From: Caldilinea sp. CFX5 | GTDB lineage: Bacteria > Chloroflexota > Anaerolineae > Caldilineales > Caldilineaceae | DNA: 64,000 nucleotides | NCBI GenBank assembly: GCA_021405325.1 | Contig: QWII01000018.1 | Coordinates: 1 to 64,000, forward strand | Direction of reading: 5' to 3' | In this document: positions 20,707 to 29,277 of the stretch, one piece after another | How the letters are laid out: every line of letters starts with the position of its first letter | Numbering within the stretch: the first letter of the stretch is position 1 | Notes under the pieces: generated by a model | Seen by the model: the letters and a program-made list of their open reading frames with translations, nothing else | Database searches by the model: none | What the model was told of the DNA's origin: nothing | Position numbers and translations under genes: made by a program

Positions 20707-21094
20707 AGATTGCTCCTTTGCTACGTCTTTGTAGAACTGTTGTCACTACTATCCTTGCGCCTTGCCGATGACGGAGGCTCCGGTGTGGTCAAGCCTTTGG
20801 TAGTGACGAATGGAAGTCTCCTTTCGATTATGACAGAGGAAGGCTATTTGTGCAAGTGGGGGCTAAGCGAAGGGTGCATATCAGGTTGGGGGCACGTTTT
20901 TCCGAACGGGGAGCGTTAGCGACCAGTTCGGTGATTGCCCCAAAGTTGATGTACATCCCTAAGCGAAGGTGGATTAGCCAATTACATCAGCAAAAGCTCC
21001 GTCTTGACAGCCCTCTTGGCGCGTGATAGTCTGGCTAGACCTTCCCGAAGCAGGGTATGGACAACAAAGCGGTTGAGCAAACTTGGGGGTTCTT
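20707..21094. other. Divergent promoter region between the ABC operon and carbamate kinase
   Basis: These 388 bases have no credible gene. A TTGACA at 21004-21009 followed 17 bases on by TAGTCT (21027-21032) could be the carbamate kinase promoter. CTAAGCGAAGG-type direct repeats occur near 20861 and 20960, and CCGAAC/GTTCGG form an inverted repeat near 20905-20930. Regulatory meaning is unproved. Confidence 0.35.
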
Positions 21095-22048
21095 ATGACA
21101 AAACGCGCCTTAGTCGCCATCGGCGGCAACGCCATTATTGCCGACAGCCGGCAGCCGGACATTCCGCATCAGTGGGATGCTATCCGGCAAACCTGCAAGC
21201 ATCTCGTTGATATGATCGAAGCGGGCTGGCAGATCATCGTCACCCACGGCAATGGGCCACAAGCCGGCTTTATTCTGCGCCGCAGCGAGTTGGCGGCCCA
21301 CGAAGTCTTCCCCCTGCCGCTGGATATTATTGTCGCCGACACCCAAGGCGGCATTGGTTATATGCTCCAACAAGCGCTCCACAACGAACTCTACAGCCGC
21401 AATCTGCAGCGCTCTGTTGTCGCCCTCATCACGCAAACGCTGGTGGACGCCCACGATCCCGCCTTTCAAAAACCATCCAAGCCAATCGGCGCCTTTCTGA
21501 CCGAAGCGCAGGCCCGCGCCTTTGAAGCGCAAGGCTGGCAGGTGATGGAAGATGCCGGCCGCGGCTGGCGTCGAGTGGTGGCCTCGCCCCAACCGCTGGC
21601 GATTTTGGAAGCGCCGGTCATCACGACGCTATTGGATGCCAATCATGTGGTGATTGCCGCCGGCGGTGGCGGCATTCCCGTGGTGCAAAATTCCAAAGGG
21701 GAGTTGCGCGAGGTAAAAGGGGTCTATGCCGTCGTTGACAAGGATCGCGCCAGCAGTCTGTTGGCGCAACAATTGAAGGTTGATCTCTTTTTGATCTCCA
21801 CCGGCGTCGAACATGTCGCAATCCATTTCAACACACCGCAGCAACAGAATTTGTCCCGTGTCACAGCAACCGAACTAGCCGGCTATCTCGCCGCTGGTCA
21901 CTTTGGCGCCGGGAGCATGGCGCCGAAGGTTGAGGCGGTGCTGGCCTTTGTGCAACAAACCGGCAACCCCGCCCTCATCACTGATCCCGATCATCTGATC
22001 GCCGCGCTGGCCGGCAACACCGGAACCTGGGTGCTGCCGGATAAATAA
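21095..22048 (+). CDS. arcC: Carbamate kinase
   Basis: Carbamate kinase interconverts carbamoyl phosphate plus ADP and carbamate plus ATP, usually the last, ATP-yielding step of arginine deiminase or agmatine/purine degradation. The 317-residue protein opens with the amino-acid-kinase signature VAIGGNAI, has THGNGPQAGF near residue 50, and the late AAGGGGIPV and VDKDRASSLLA segments that bind nucleotide. ATG at 21095 follows a G-run; TTG at 21083 is in frame but less likely. No arcA or arcB lies nearby, so its pathway is unclear. Cytoplasmic. Confidence 0.92.
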   Translation: MTKRALVAIGGNAIIADSRQPDIPHQWDAIRQTCKHLVDMIEAGWQIIVTHGNGPQAGFILRRSELAAHEVFPLPLDIIVADTQGGIGYMLQQALHNELYSRNLQRSVVALITQTLVDAHDPAFQKPSKPIGAFLTEAQARAFEAQGWQVMEDAGRGWRRVVASPQPLAILEAPVITTLLDANHVVIAAGGGGIPVVQNSKGELREVKGVYAVVDKDRASSLLAQQLKVDLFLISTGVEHVAIHFNTPQQQNLSRVTATELAGYLAAGHFGAGSMAPKVEAVLAFVQQTGNPALITDPDHLIAALAGNTGTWVLPDK

Positions 22049-22111
22049 AAGGGTGGGGTAACGATCCAGGTCAGAACGACCCTGCCCTGAAAACAACAGG
22101 GAAGCCGCTAC

Positions 22112-22407
22112 TCACCCGTCGTTAGACAGAGATCGCGCCAGCAGTAGTTTACCTCGCCGCTTGGTCTTGGTGTCCCGTTGCCGATCATTGGGGCTGACCA
22201 CTTCGATCACTAAATCGGCGCCGATCCAATATTGTTCGGTGTGCTGCGATAAGCGTTGCGGTAAGATCAGAATCACATCTGGTTCTCGATACTTGTTAGG
22301 CCAGAGTTGGATTTTGATCGGCGCACCAGCACCTTGCCCAATTGCTGTGCTTCTACAAAGCGGTCCAAGAGGCGGAAGAGCGCAAGTACAAGCAATTGAT
22401 GGTTAAT
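22112..22407 (-). pseudogene. Uma2-family (DUF820) nuclease-like relic with frameshift
   Basis: On the minus strand, translating from 22407 gives LLVLALFRLLDRFVEAQQLG, then a one-base deletion near 22325 shifts into KIQLWPNKYREPDVILI and GADLVIEVVSPNDRQRDTK. These are consecutive conserved blocks of the Uma2/DUF820 restriction-endonuclease-fold family, including the EVVSP active-site strand. The N-terminal third is missing (in-frame stop at 22108-22110) and the C-terminus is cut by a stop at 22112. No start codon or ribosome binding site remains. Such relics are common where Uma2 paralogues are abundant. Confidence 0.75.
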
Positions 22408-22449
22408 TCAATTCGCTATATCCGCCGAATCCGCATTCTATCAGGGTTA

Positions 22450-23331
22450 TTACACCGGCATCGTCCGCCCGGTGTGGGCGCGCCCCAACTTGGCGACCGC
22501 TTCATTATGCCCGCCGACGACGCGCACGCCGGCGTCGATCCGTTCCAGCGCATTCTCCGGCGTCACCCCTTCGAGGAAGGCGATGTTGTTGGCTTTACAG
22601 GCGGCCATGACTCGTTCGCGCACTTCAATCATTTCCGGCGGCAGGGGGCGGGGCATCCGCCAGTAGCCGAGGGAGAGGCTGAGGTCGCCCGGCCCCATTT
22701 CGGCAAAACCAATGCCGGGGACGCTGAGGATCTCTTCAATGTGGGGGATGGCGGCGGCCGATTCGATCTTGAGACCGAGCAGCAATTCGCCATCCGGGTT
22801 GAGCGGCCAGGGGTCGCAGCGGCGCAGGTACGCATCGCGCTCCAGCCCCCAGATCGGCGCCGCGGAAGGTTCGGAGCCGACGCCGCGCCGCCCTTCGCCC
22901 AGTCCCCGGTCGCGACCGGCCTGCTGAATCGGGTAGCGACAGCCTTCGACAAAGGCGCGCACAGCCGCGGCGCTTTCGGCCTGGCAGAGCAGAATGCCAT
23001 GAACGCCACGGGCCAGGATCTGACGGAATTGCCAACTGTTGTAGCGCACAATGTCGGCATCCACCCCCTCGACCGGCGCTTCGACAATGACGGCTGGCGT
23101 GCGATGACCGCTGCGCGTGGGGCCGCCATCGACCAGGCCGCGCATGTAGGCTTCCAGGCCGGTCATATCAAAGGCGCCATGCTCCATGCCGACATTGATA
23201 TAGTCGGCCCAGGTGCCGGCGTCTTCGCGACCCTGTTCATAGGTTAGGACATGCCCGGTGTGACCACCGGTGTAGTAGATGGGTTGACCGCTCTCTAACA
23301 GTTCAATGGCGCGATTAATGCGGTTTGCCAC
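22450..23331 (-). CDS. HpcH/HpaI aldolase/citrate lyase family protein
   Basis: A 293-residue TIM-barrel protein of the class II, metal-dependent 2-oxo acid aldolase superfamily, which cleaves 4-hydroxy-2-oxo acids to pyruvate and an aldehyde. LLGLKIESAAA carries the metal-binding Glu and FAEMGPGDLSLSLG the metal-binding Asp; NVGMEHGAFD matches the catalytic His region. An insertion around residues 135-170 (RGLGEGRRGVGSEP) is the substrate loop. GTG is the start, with AAGGAG about 9 bases upstream. It stands alone; a role in sugar-acid or aromatic breakdown is possible but undetermined. Confidence 0.85.
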   Translation of the reverse strand: MANRINRAIELLESGQPIYYTGGHTGHVLTYEQGREDAGTWADYINVGMEHGAFDMTGLEAYMRGLVDGGPTRSGHRTPAVIVEAPVEGVDADIVRYNSWQFRQILARGVHGILLCQAESAAAVRAFVEGCRYPIQQAGRDRGLGEGRRGVGSEPSAAPIWGLERDAYLRRCDPWPLNPDGELLLGLKIESAAAIPHIEEILSVPGIGFAEMGPGDLSLSLGYWRMPRPLPPEMIEVRERVMAACKANNIAFLEGVTPENALERIDAGVRVVGGHNEAVAKLGRAHTGRTMPV

Positions 23332-23346
23332 AATGTTCTCTCCTTA

Positions 23347-23388
23347 GTAGATGACAAGATGTAGATGACAAGATGTAGATGACAAGAT
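23347..23388. repeat. Three perfect copies of a 14-base tandem repeat
   Basis: GTAGATGACAAGAT is repeated at 23347-23360, 23361-23374 and 23375-23388 in the space between two minus-strand genes, upstream of the aldolase ribosome binding site. No spacer sequences are present, so it is not a CRISPR array. Function unknown. Confidence 0.8.
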
Positions 23389-23463
23389 GAAGGGATGGCA
23401 GGGTGAATGAGGGTCATTCTATCATAGGGGTGGGCAAGGGGCAACCGGCGCGAAAGCACCGTC

Positions 23464-23937
23464 TTACCCCTGCCCGAAGCGCCCGACGGTGACCTCACCC
23501 AACGCGCGCATGAGGTCTTTGACTTGTAAAATCACCGTTGTGCCACGGACGCCGGAGCCGATAGAAACTTCTTCCTGCGCCAGGACACTTTCATCCACCA
23601 ACACACGCAGGGGATGGGTAACGCCAAAGGGCGAAACGGCGCCAATCGGGTAGCCGGTGACGGCCAATACTTCTTCTGCGCTGGCCGTGGTTAAGCGCGA
23701 TTGACCGAGAAAGCGGCGTAAGGCGCGCCAATCGATTTGGCCAGGGCCGGCCATCAAGACCATGACATATTCCCCGGCAGCCAACCGGAAGAGGATGCTG
23801 CGCACAATTTGGGCAGGTTGCTGTCCCCGTTCTTGGGCCGCTTGTTCCAGTGAATGAACCGGTCCCGTGTGCTGGAAAACACGATGGGGGATTGGGATGG
23901 TAGATAGGTATTGCGCGACAGGCGATGTATGACTCAT
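23464..23937 (-). CDS. YbaK/EbsC-family aminoacyl-tRNA deacylase
   Basis: A 157-residue single-domain protein of the YbaK/ProX fold, which hydrolyses mischarged Cys- or Ala-tRNA(Pro) and related species in the cytoplasm. The conserved blocks are [39 protein letters not shown] and the [11 protein letters not shown] loop. In the first block Arg stands where many members have a functional Lys (IVRSILFRL), as in one divergent subgroup, so substrate choice cannot be told. It is separated from the aldolase by a repeat-bearing spacer and is probably transcribed on its own. Confidence 0.85.
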   Translation of the reverse strand: MSHTSPVAQYLSTIPIPHRVFQHTGPVHSLEQAAQERGQQPAQIVRSILFRLAAGEYVMVLMAGPGQIDWRALRRFLGQSRLTTASAEEVLAVTGYPIGAVSPFGVTHPLRVLVDESVLAQEEVSIGSGVRGTTVILQVKDLMRALGEVTVGRFGQG

Positions 23938-24109
23938 AGCTATTTATCCTACCCGATCCCTATCATTTTCCCTAAGCAATGTTCTGTAGAAATTGTAATG
24001 TTTTCTGTATCTTTTATGATGAGCTATCTAATAGTTTTGCTGCTACTCTTTTTAAGTTGACTATGACACTGCTGTAATTTACTTATTGCTATGGATAAAA
24101 TTAACAGTT

Positions 24110-24126
24110 TTGTTCAACATGAACAA
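24110..24126. promoter_or_regulatory. Palindromic operator-like site TTGTTCA-N3-TGAACAA
   Basis: A perfect 7-3-7 dyad located about 33 bases upstream of the promoter-like pair at 24159-24187. It is the size of a dimeric helix-turn-helix operator. The binding protein is unknown. Confidence 0.4.
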
Positions 24127-24158
24127 CAAACATTAAACAATCATTAAACAAGTGTAGC

Positions 24159-24187
24159 TTGTTTTCCAATCCATTTTGTAGCATAAT
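24159..24187 (+). promoter_or_regulatory. Promoter-like pair TTGTTT-17-CATAAT
   Basis: TTGTTT (24159-24164) and CATAAT (24182-24187) are separated by 17 bases, a fair match to the sigma-70 consensus (4/6 and 5/6), and would start transcription near 24195 toward the CBM48 gene. Confidence 0.4.
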
Positions 24188-24394
24188 GGTGCCGGGAAGC
24201 CAAATTCTAAACTAACCCGGATAACCCAACGGGCCTGCACCAATCATAGTTGCACTGCTATTTTGGTTATTCAAGCAATTCTCAACCCGAACCCGCCGTG
24301 AACCAATGGAGTATTGCACTGTTGCATTTGTCTGTCGCGTCAACGGTTTTCTGGGGAATTTTGGAACAGGCTGTTACGGCCAAGGAGCAATACA

Positions 24395-24850
24395 ATGATT
24401 CACAAACAACCGTCGCCCTTCCCGGGCCATGTTCGCGTGACCTTCGAGCTACCCTCCTGTTTATGGGCGGATCGGATCTATTTGATTGGTGATTTTAACC
24501 AATGGGATGAACGATCAACGCCGATGCGCCAAGAACGTGATGGGGTTTGGCGGGCGCGTGTTGATCTGCCTGCCGGCAATCAATATCAATTTCGGTATAT
24601 GATTGATGGTCAGTGGAAAACGGATTATCATGCCGATGGTTTTGCCCAAGGGCACTATGGCACTGATAACAGCGTCGTATTGGCCGCCTTGCCGGTTCCT
24701 ACGTTGGAAGAGGCAAGTTCTTTAGTCCAAGACTCCTTCCCACCGCTTCCCTTGGCGTCACCCGCAGAATATCGCGCCAAATTGCCCGTCTATGAGGTGC
24801 GTGAAAGCAACCGCATCCGTACACCGGTGAAACAATTGACAGCCGCATAA
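24395..24850 (+). CDS. CBM48/isoamylase-N-domain protein
   Basis: A 151-residue protein consisting almost entirely of an early-set immunoglobulin-like CBM48 domain: VTFELPSCLWADRIYLIGDF, NQWDERSTPM, the GVWRARVDLPAGNQYQFRYM core and WKTDYHADGF. Such domains bind alpha-glucans in glycogen-branching enzymes and regulate AMPK-like proteins; alone they act as glycogen-binding or signalling modules. No catalytic barrel follows. ATG at 24395 is chosen because AAGGAG lies 8 bases upstream. The next gene begins 18 bases on, so an operon is likely. Confidence 0.85.
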   Translation: MIHKQPSPFPGHVRVTFELPSCLWADRIYLIGDFNQWDERSTPMRQERDGVWRARVDLPAGNQYQFRYMIDGQWKTDYHADGFAQGHYGTDNSVVLAALPVPTLEEASSLVQDSFPPLPLASPAEYRAKLPVYEVRESNRIRTPVKQLTAA

Positions 24851-24868
24851 ACATTCACATAAACATTG

Positions 24869-25936
24869 ATGCTCAACAACGAACTAGAGAATTATTTACA
24901 AGCGCTGGAAGCAACCGAGCAATTCTCCGGTGTCGTCTTGATCACCCAAGGCGACACCAAACTCTTTGCCGGCGCCTATGGGTATGCCAGTCGCGCTTGG
25001 CGAGTGAAAAATACCCTGGCGACACGCTTTGACACCGCCTCCGTCACCAAGCTTTTTACCGCGGTGGCGATCCTGCAATTGATCGATCAAGGTAAATTCG
25101 CGTTTGACACAGGCGTCATTGACTTTCTTGGCTTGCAAGGCACCGCCATTGCACCGGAAGTGAACGTCTATCATCTGCTGACCCACACTTCCGGCATCGC
25201 TGATGACGCCGATGAAGAGGCGGGCGAAAGTTACGAAGCAATTTGGCAGAACAAACCGAACTATTCGGTCATCGAAATGATTGACTTTTTACCCCAGTTT
25301 GCCTACAAACCGGCTAATTTCCCGCCGGGGCAGGGCTGTCGCTATTGTAACTGCGGCTATGTTTTGTTAGGCTTGCTGATTGAAAAAGCCAGCGGCCTGC
25401 GTTATCGCGACTATGTGCAACAGCAGATTTTTACGCCGGTGGGCATGACCGCTTCGGCCTTCCTGCGCAAAGATTGGGTGCATGAAACTGTGGCCGAAGG
25501 TTGTGATCCCATTTTGAACGAGGCGGAACAGATCGTCGGCTGGAGGAAAAACATCTATTCCTTCCCGCCTATTGGCTCGGCCGATGGCGGCGCCTATGTC
25601 ACGGCAGGTGACCTGGATCGTTTCCTACGCGCCGTACAGCGGGGCCAATTACTTTCACCAGCGATGACCACCGCCTTTTTTACGCCGCAAGTCTACTATC
25701 GCACCGGCAAACAGTGGGTTGTTCATTATGGCTATGGTCTGGTCTTTTACCTCGATCAGGCCGGCCAGGTGGTAAGCTATCACAAAGAAGGTATTAACCC
25801 TGGCGTCAGCGCCATTATCCGTCACTTGCCGGCGCAAGATATTAACATTGTTCTCCTCTCGACGCTTTCTGATGGGGTGTGGAACCCGGTGTGGAAAATC
25901 TACGAACTGATCGCAAAGCAAGACGAATCGTTATGA
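24869..25936 (+). CDS. Serine hydrolase, beta-lactamase class C/DD-peptidase family
   Basis: A 355-residue protein of the penicillin-binding/class C beta-lactamase fold. The catalytic SxxK is in DTASVTKLFTAVAILQLID (SVTK near residue 62), and YCNCGYVLLG supplies the YxN motif near 165. The KTG-like motif is not obvious, as in many esterase-type members. No signal peptide is visible, so it is probably cytoplasmic or exported by another route. Substrate (peptide, ester or lactam) cannot be assigned. It follows the CBM48 gene closely. ATG at 24869 is used; an in-frame TTG precedes it directly. Confidence 0.88.
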   Translation: MLNNELENYLQALEATEQFSGVVLITQGDTKLFAGAYGYASRAWRVKNTLATRFDTASVTKLFTAVAILQLIDQGKFAFDTGVIDFLGLQGTAIAPEVNVYHLLTHTSGIADDADEEAGESYEAIWQNKPNYSVIEMIDFLPQFAYKPANFPPGQGCRYCNCGYVLLGLLIEKASGLRYRDYVQQQIFTPVGMTASAFLRKDWVHETVAEGCDPILNEAEQIVGWRKNIYSFPPIGSADGGAYVTAGDLDRFLRAVQRGQLLSPAMTTAFFTPQVYYRTGKQWVVHYGYGLVFYLDQAGQVVSYHKEGINPGVSAIIRHLPAQDINIVLLSTLSDGVWNPVWKIYELIAKQDESL

Positions 25937-25949
25937 GAAACGATAGTTC

Positions 25950-26183
25950 TTAGGCAGAGGTGACAACGGGTAATTCTTGTGCTAGTTTACGTACAGGGAT
26001 GGTTTGTTTAATTTCTTGACCAACTTGTTGCTCTGCCAGGCGGAGTTCATACGCTTTCTGTAGATCGAGCCATAATTCAGGGCCAGTGCCAAACCACTCT
26101 CCAAGCCGTAATGCGGTATCGGCTGTAATGGCGCGTTGTCCAGCCAGAATTTGGGTGATACGGTTTGTTGGTCCCGCCATCAT
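25950..26183 (-). pseudogene. higA: N-terminally truncated HigA-type antitoxin
   Basis: The frame gives PTNRITQILAGQRAITADTA followed by LRLGEWFGTGPELWLDLQKAYEL, the unmistakable second half of the HigA/VapI helix-turn-helix antitoxin. The family is usually 95-105 residues and begins with an HPGE motif and a first helix; here only 77 residues remain and the first 20-25 are gone. AGAGGAAAATA before ATGATG looks like a usable ribosome binding site, so the fragment may still be made. The cognate toxin upstream is also broken. Confidence 0.8.
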
Positions 26184-26192
26184 TATTTTCCT

Positions 26193-26339
26193 CTAGTGAT
26201 AGTCTACAATTTCAATGTTAAAAGGTTCTGCTTCTTCGTCAGGCCATTCAAAACAGATACGCCACTGTTGATTGATCCGGATGCTGTATTGCCCCTGACG
26301 ATCGCCGCCTAAAGCTTCAAAACGATTACTCGGCAAGAG
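26193..26339 (-). pseudogene. higB: HigB-type toxin relic, C-terminal half only
   Basis: Minus-strand translation gives LPSNRFEALGGDRQGQYSIR followed by INQQWRICFEW and EIVDYH then stop, the C-terminal half of the HigB/RelE mRNA-interferase family. An in-frame stop at 26340-26342 ends the frame upstream and no start codon exists, so about 45 N-terminal residues are lost. The break lies within 20 bases of the second 92-bp palindromic repeat (26357-26448), suggesting that insertion or a repeat-associated deletion destroyed the gene. Confidence 0.85.
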
Positions 26340-26356
26340 TTACGCTATAATAAAAT

Positions 26357-26448
26357 CGCTCATCTACAGAAAGTGTGAGGTTTCGACCCGCCACACCTGT
26401 CAGGTTTTGGAAACCTGACAGGTGTTCACACTTTCCGTAGATGAGCCA
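26357..26448. repeat. 92-bp palindromic repeat element, copy 2
   Basis: Identical over all 92 bases to 5483-5574, with the same outer arms and 13-bp inner hairpin. It abuts the broken end of the HigB relic. Perfect identity over about 21 kb of separation points to recent copying or strong conservation. Confidence 0.85.
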
Positions 26449-26600
26449 ATAAAATTCACGACTGGCAGTTGGTAGGCAGCGCCACGGTAGGAACCGTTCT
26501 TTGTCTGCAACAGTTGGTATAATAGCACGTATCTTTCTTTATGACGACGTGAAGGTATCGGGATATTCTCCACTGGCTATGCCCCCAGAAAGGAACCATT

Positions 26601-29096
26601 ATGAAATTTGCCGCCCCGAGCAACCGCCATCTATCGATCACTTTTCTCTTTGCGCTCCTGGCGCCGTTGCTCATCTTTTACCTGATCGGTTCGTTCACCC
26701 CCAAAGTCGTTGCTAGTGGCGCCCAGCGTTTGCAGGCGCAGATGGGCGGTTGGCAAACGTACACCAATCGCGCCGCCGGGTATGCCGTTGACCTGCCGCC
26801 CAACGCCGAAGTGACCGAGAGTGATGATGCGGCGCTTGCCTACAAGATGCTCTTTGTTCGCCTGCCGGTGGAAAATTCACCCCACTATCAGGGCGTATCG
26901 ATCCTTGTCCTGGAAAGCGCTGCTACCCCCGAAGCGTATGTGACCAAAGCCTATGCCGACGCCGGTTTGGATGTGCGCACAGCCATTCGTCCGGCGGCGC
27001 CAAGCCAGATCAATGGGCGCGCCGCGCTACGGTTGGAACGCGACCCGGTGGTGGGGGACGGTGACAAGTTCACCACTTTGATCGCCGGGGATGGCGTCCT
27101 CTATCGTGTCAATCTCTTTGGCGGCGGCAAGGGGGGACCGGAAGAACCGGCGCCACAGGCCGTGGCACTGTACGAGCGGATCGTGGCCTCCTTTCGTGTA
27201 CTGGCCGTGCAACGTCAACCAAAGGCTGTTCCCCAGCGGAATATTGTCGCGCCAGCGGCCATCACTGTCGCCAATGTCTTTACCTATCCGTTGCGTTCCG
27301 GGCAAGGGGTGAATTATGGGATTCCGGTCGGTTTAGTCGTGGCTGACACCCATGTCGAGTGGTTGGGTTATGGCATTCGCAACCTGGATCAGTGGGGGGT
27401 CAAATGTTATGGCGTCGATTGGTCACGCATGATCCACACCGGTGAGGATTGGTATCGTCTGGATGGCGCTTCCACCGCCGGTACGCCGGTCTATGCCGTG
27501 GCCGACGGCATCGTCGCCAAACACAATCCGGGCATCAGCTACCCCGGCAATGTCGTGATCATCCGCCATCGTCTGGCCGATGGGCGCGACCTTTATTCGA
27601 TGTATGGTCATATCACCAATGTACGTGTGGTGGAAGGGCAAAGTGTAACACGGGGTCAGCAGATCGGCACCGTCCTCAACCAAGGATACACCGGGCGCAC
27701 CCCTAGCCAACATACCGGTAACGACTCCCATTTGCACTTTGAGATGCGCTGGTTTCTGGATGGGACCAACATCTACGTGCCGGGCACCAATGGCTACAAC
27801 TATAACTTCCCCAGTTGCACCTATGCCTATCCGGGTCGCGGTTACACCTATATCATCCACCCGGATACCTATCCGTTTCCTGGTCGCGGCTACATCGAGC
27901 CAAGCGCCTTTATCGCCGCCCATCTCGGAACCACACCGCCCCTCACACCGACACCAACCTTTACACCAACGCCAACGGGCACGCCGGGACCCCAGAGTTG
28001 TGAGTATGTGCGCAATGGTGGTTTTGAAGAAGGGGTGCCCACCAGCACTTGGGCAGCCACCAATTCGCAAAACAAGAACGACCCGCTCATCTACCGCAAT
28101 TTGCCGCGTACAGGTTTGTGGGGCGCCTGGTTTGGCAATGTATTGAATTATACTGACACGCTCAGGCAAAGCATTACGCTGCCAACAAACCGCACCGGTG
28201 CGACCTTGCGTTTCTGGCGTTATGTCCGTAGCACGGAAGCAGCCGGCGCCGCCAACGATACCTTGCAAGTGCTGTTGCTTGCCGCCAACGGCAGCGAGCG
28301 CATTGTGGCGACGATTACGTCAGCGGCGCCACGCAACCAGTGGACACTAGAGAGCATTCCGCTCGATCTGAGTGGCAACAGCGGCTCGACAGTTACGTTG
28401 GCCTTCCGCGGCTTGAACAATAACACGTTGGTGAGCAGTTTCTTTGTGGACGATGTCTCACTGACCATGCCCTGTGGCGCCGGGGCGCAAGGGGCCGCCG
28501 CGCCGGTGGCGGCCCCTGCGCTGACGGTAACACCGACACCAACCACCGCGGCTGCGTCGCCGGGCGCAGCCACGACAAGCTGTGTCAACCTGGCGCGTGA
28601 TGGCGGTTTTGAATCGGGACGCCTGGGTGTTGGCTGGGCAGCCATTGCCAATACATCAAGCAAGGTCTACGCTGATCCGGCCATTTATAAACTACGCCCG
28701 CGCACCGGCAGCTATGGCGCCTGGTTGGGCGCCAACAATCTCAACACAGTCTGGAATGAGTTGGTACAGACCGTACAGTTGCCGGCCCGAGTGACGAGTG
28801 TGCAACTACGCTATTGGCGCTACCTAGAGACGGCTGAAACCGACCGCACTCGCGTCTTTGACCGCTTTACCATTGGCCTGGAAACCGACAAAGGGATACA
28901 GATCGCCACCCCGCAGCAGATCGACAACACCAGCGCCGGTCGCAACACTTGGGTGCAACAGAGCTTTGACTTGCCCGATGCGAACAAATACAGTGGGCAA
29001 AAACTCTGGGCCACCTTCAAGGCAACAACGGATGGCAACCGGCCTAGCAGTTTGTATGTGGATGATGTGGAAATTATTGTCTGTACGGCGCAATAA
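26601..29096 (+). CDS. Exported M23-family metallopeptidase with two C-terminal beta-sandwich modules
   Basis: An 831-residue cell-surface or secreted protein. An N-terminal helix (LSITFLFALLAPLLIFYLIG) is a signal anchor. Residues about 40-200 form a PsbP-like/stress-type beta domain. The M23 (LytM) zinc-peptidase domain spans about 235-435: HTGEDW gives the first metal His and Asp, HLHFE the catalytic and metal His pair; such enzymes cut glycine-rich or peptidoglycan cross-links. Then a PTPTFTPTPTGTPGP linker leads to two similar beta-sandwich modules (NGGFEEGV and DGGFESGR openings), likely carbohydrate-binding, with a second Thr/Pro linker between them. AAAGGAA precedes the ATG by 8 bases. 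Transcribed alone, with a terminator at 29158-29190. Confidence 0.88.
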   Translation: MKFAAPSNRHLSITFLFALLAPLLIFYLIGSFTPKVVASGAQRLQAQMGGWQTYTNRAAGYAVDLPPNAEVTESDDAALAYKMLFVRLPVENSPHYQGVSILVLESAATPEAYVTKAYADAGLDVRTAIRPAAPSQINGRAALRLERDPVVGDGDKFTTLIAGDGVLYRVNLFGGGKGGPEEPAPQAVALYERIVASFRVLAVQRQPKAVPQRNIVAPAAITVANVFTYPLRSGQGVNYGIPVGLVVADTHVEWLGYGIRNLDQWGVKCYGVDWSRMIHTGEDWYRLDGASTAGTPVYAVADGIVAKHNPGISYPGNVVIIRHRLADGRDLYSMYGHITNVRVVEGQSVTRGQQIGTVLNQGYTGRTPSQHTGNDSHLHFEMRWFLDGTNIYVPGTNGYNYNFPSCTYAYPGRGYTYIIHPDTYPFPGRGYIEPSAFIAAHLGTTPPLTPTPTFTPTPTGTPGPQSCEYVRNGGFEEGVPTSTWAATNSQNKNDPLIYRNLPRTGLWGAWFGNVLNYTDTLRQSITLPTNRTGATLRFWRYVRSTEAAGAANDTLQVLLLAANGSERIVATITSAAPRNQWTLESIPLDLSGNSGSTVTLAFRGLNNNTLVSSFFVDDVSLTMPCGAGAQGAAAPVAAPALTVTPTPTTAAASPGAATTSCVNLARDGGFESGRLGVGWAAIANTSSKVYADPAIYKLRPRTGSYGAWLGANNLNTVWNELVQTVQLPARVTSVQLRYWRYLETAETDRTRVFDRFTIGLETDKGIQIATPQQIDNTSAGRNTWVQQSFDLPDANKYSGQKLWATFKATTDGNRPSSLYVDDVEIIVCTAQ

Positions 29097-29157
29097 GTTT
29101 TCACTAACGCCCCTCAGTTGTTAAATACCGCAAGTTCGGTCATAATGGATCTGTCAT

Positions 29158-29190
29158 CAGGAGTCAACTTTGGATAAAAGTTGACTCCTG
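29158..29190 (+). terminator. 14-bp perfect terminator hairpin
   Basis: CAGGAGTCAACTTT (29158-29171) pairs exactly with 29177-29190 across a 5-base loop, 62 bases after the stop of the M23 peptidase gene. The T-tract is weak. Confidence 0.65.
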
Positions 29191-29277
29191 TCGTTCTTGT
29201 ACAAGATATAGCACTAGCAGGAGGGTTACACACAGGCCGGTCACAGACCGTTTTTTCTACCAAGGAGCAGACCATCC

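Larger units (their letters stand above)
23938..24394. other. AT-rich divergent intergenic region
   Basis: These 457 bases lie between divergent genes and contain no credible gene. Seen here are a palindrome TTGTTCA-aca-TGAACAA (24110-24126), a direct repeat CATTAAACAA (24131 and 24142) and a promoter-like pair at 24159-24187. A leader of about 200 bases would precede the CBM48 gene; I could not recognise a known riboswitch in it. Confidence 0.45.

Noticed and set aside
22342..23247. 301-residue plus-strand frame antisense to the aldolase
   Set aside because: The minus-strand frame has the HpcH/HpaI metal-binding motifs; the plus-strand product has none and its start lies in the Uma2 relic.
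23347..23388. Short direct repeats suspected as a CRISPR array
   Set aside because: Units are contiguous with no unique spacers, only 14 bases long, and no cas genes are present; the same applies to 3341-3399 and 18926-19060.
24188..24394. Possible riboswitch in the long leader of the CBM48 gene
   Set aside because: No conserved core of a known riboswitch class could be recognised by eye.
27423..28268. 281-residue minus-strand frame antisense to the M23 peptidase
   Set aside because: The plus strand carries intact HTGEDW and HLHFE zinc motifs; the antisense frame is composition-driven.
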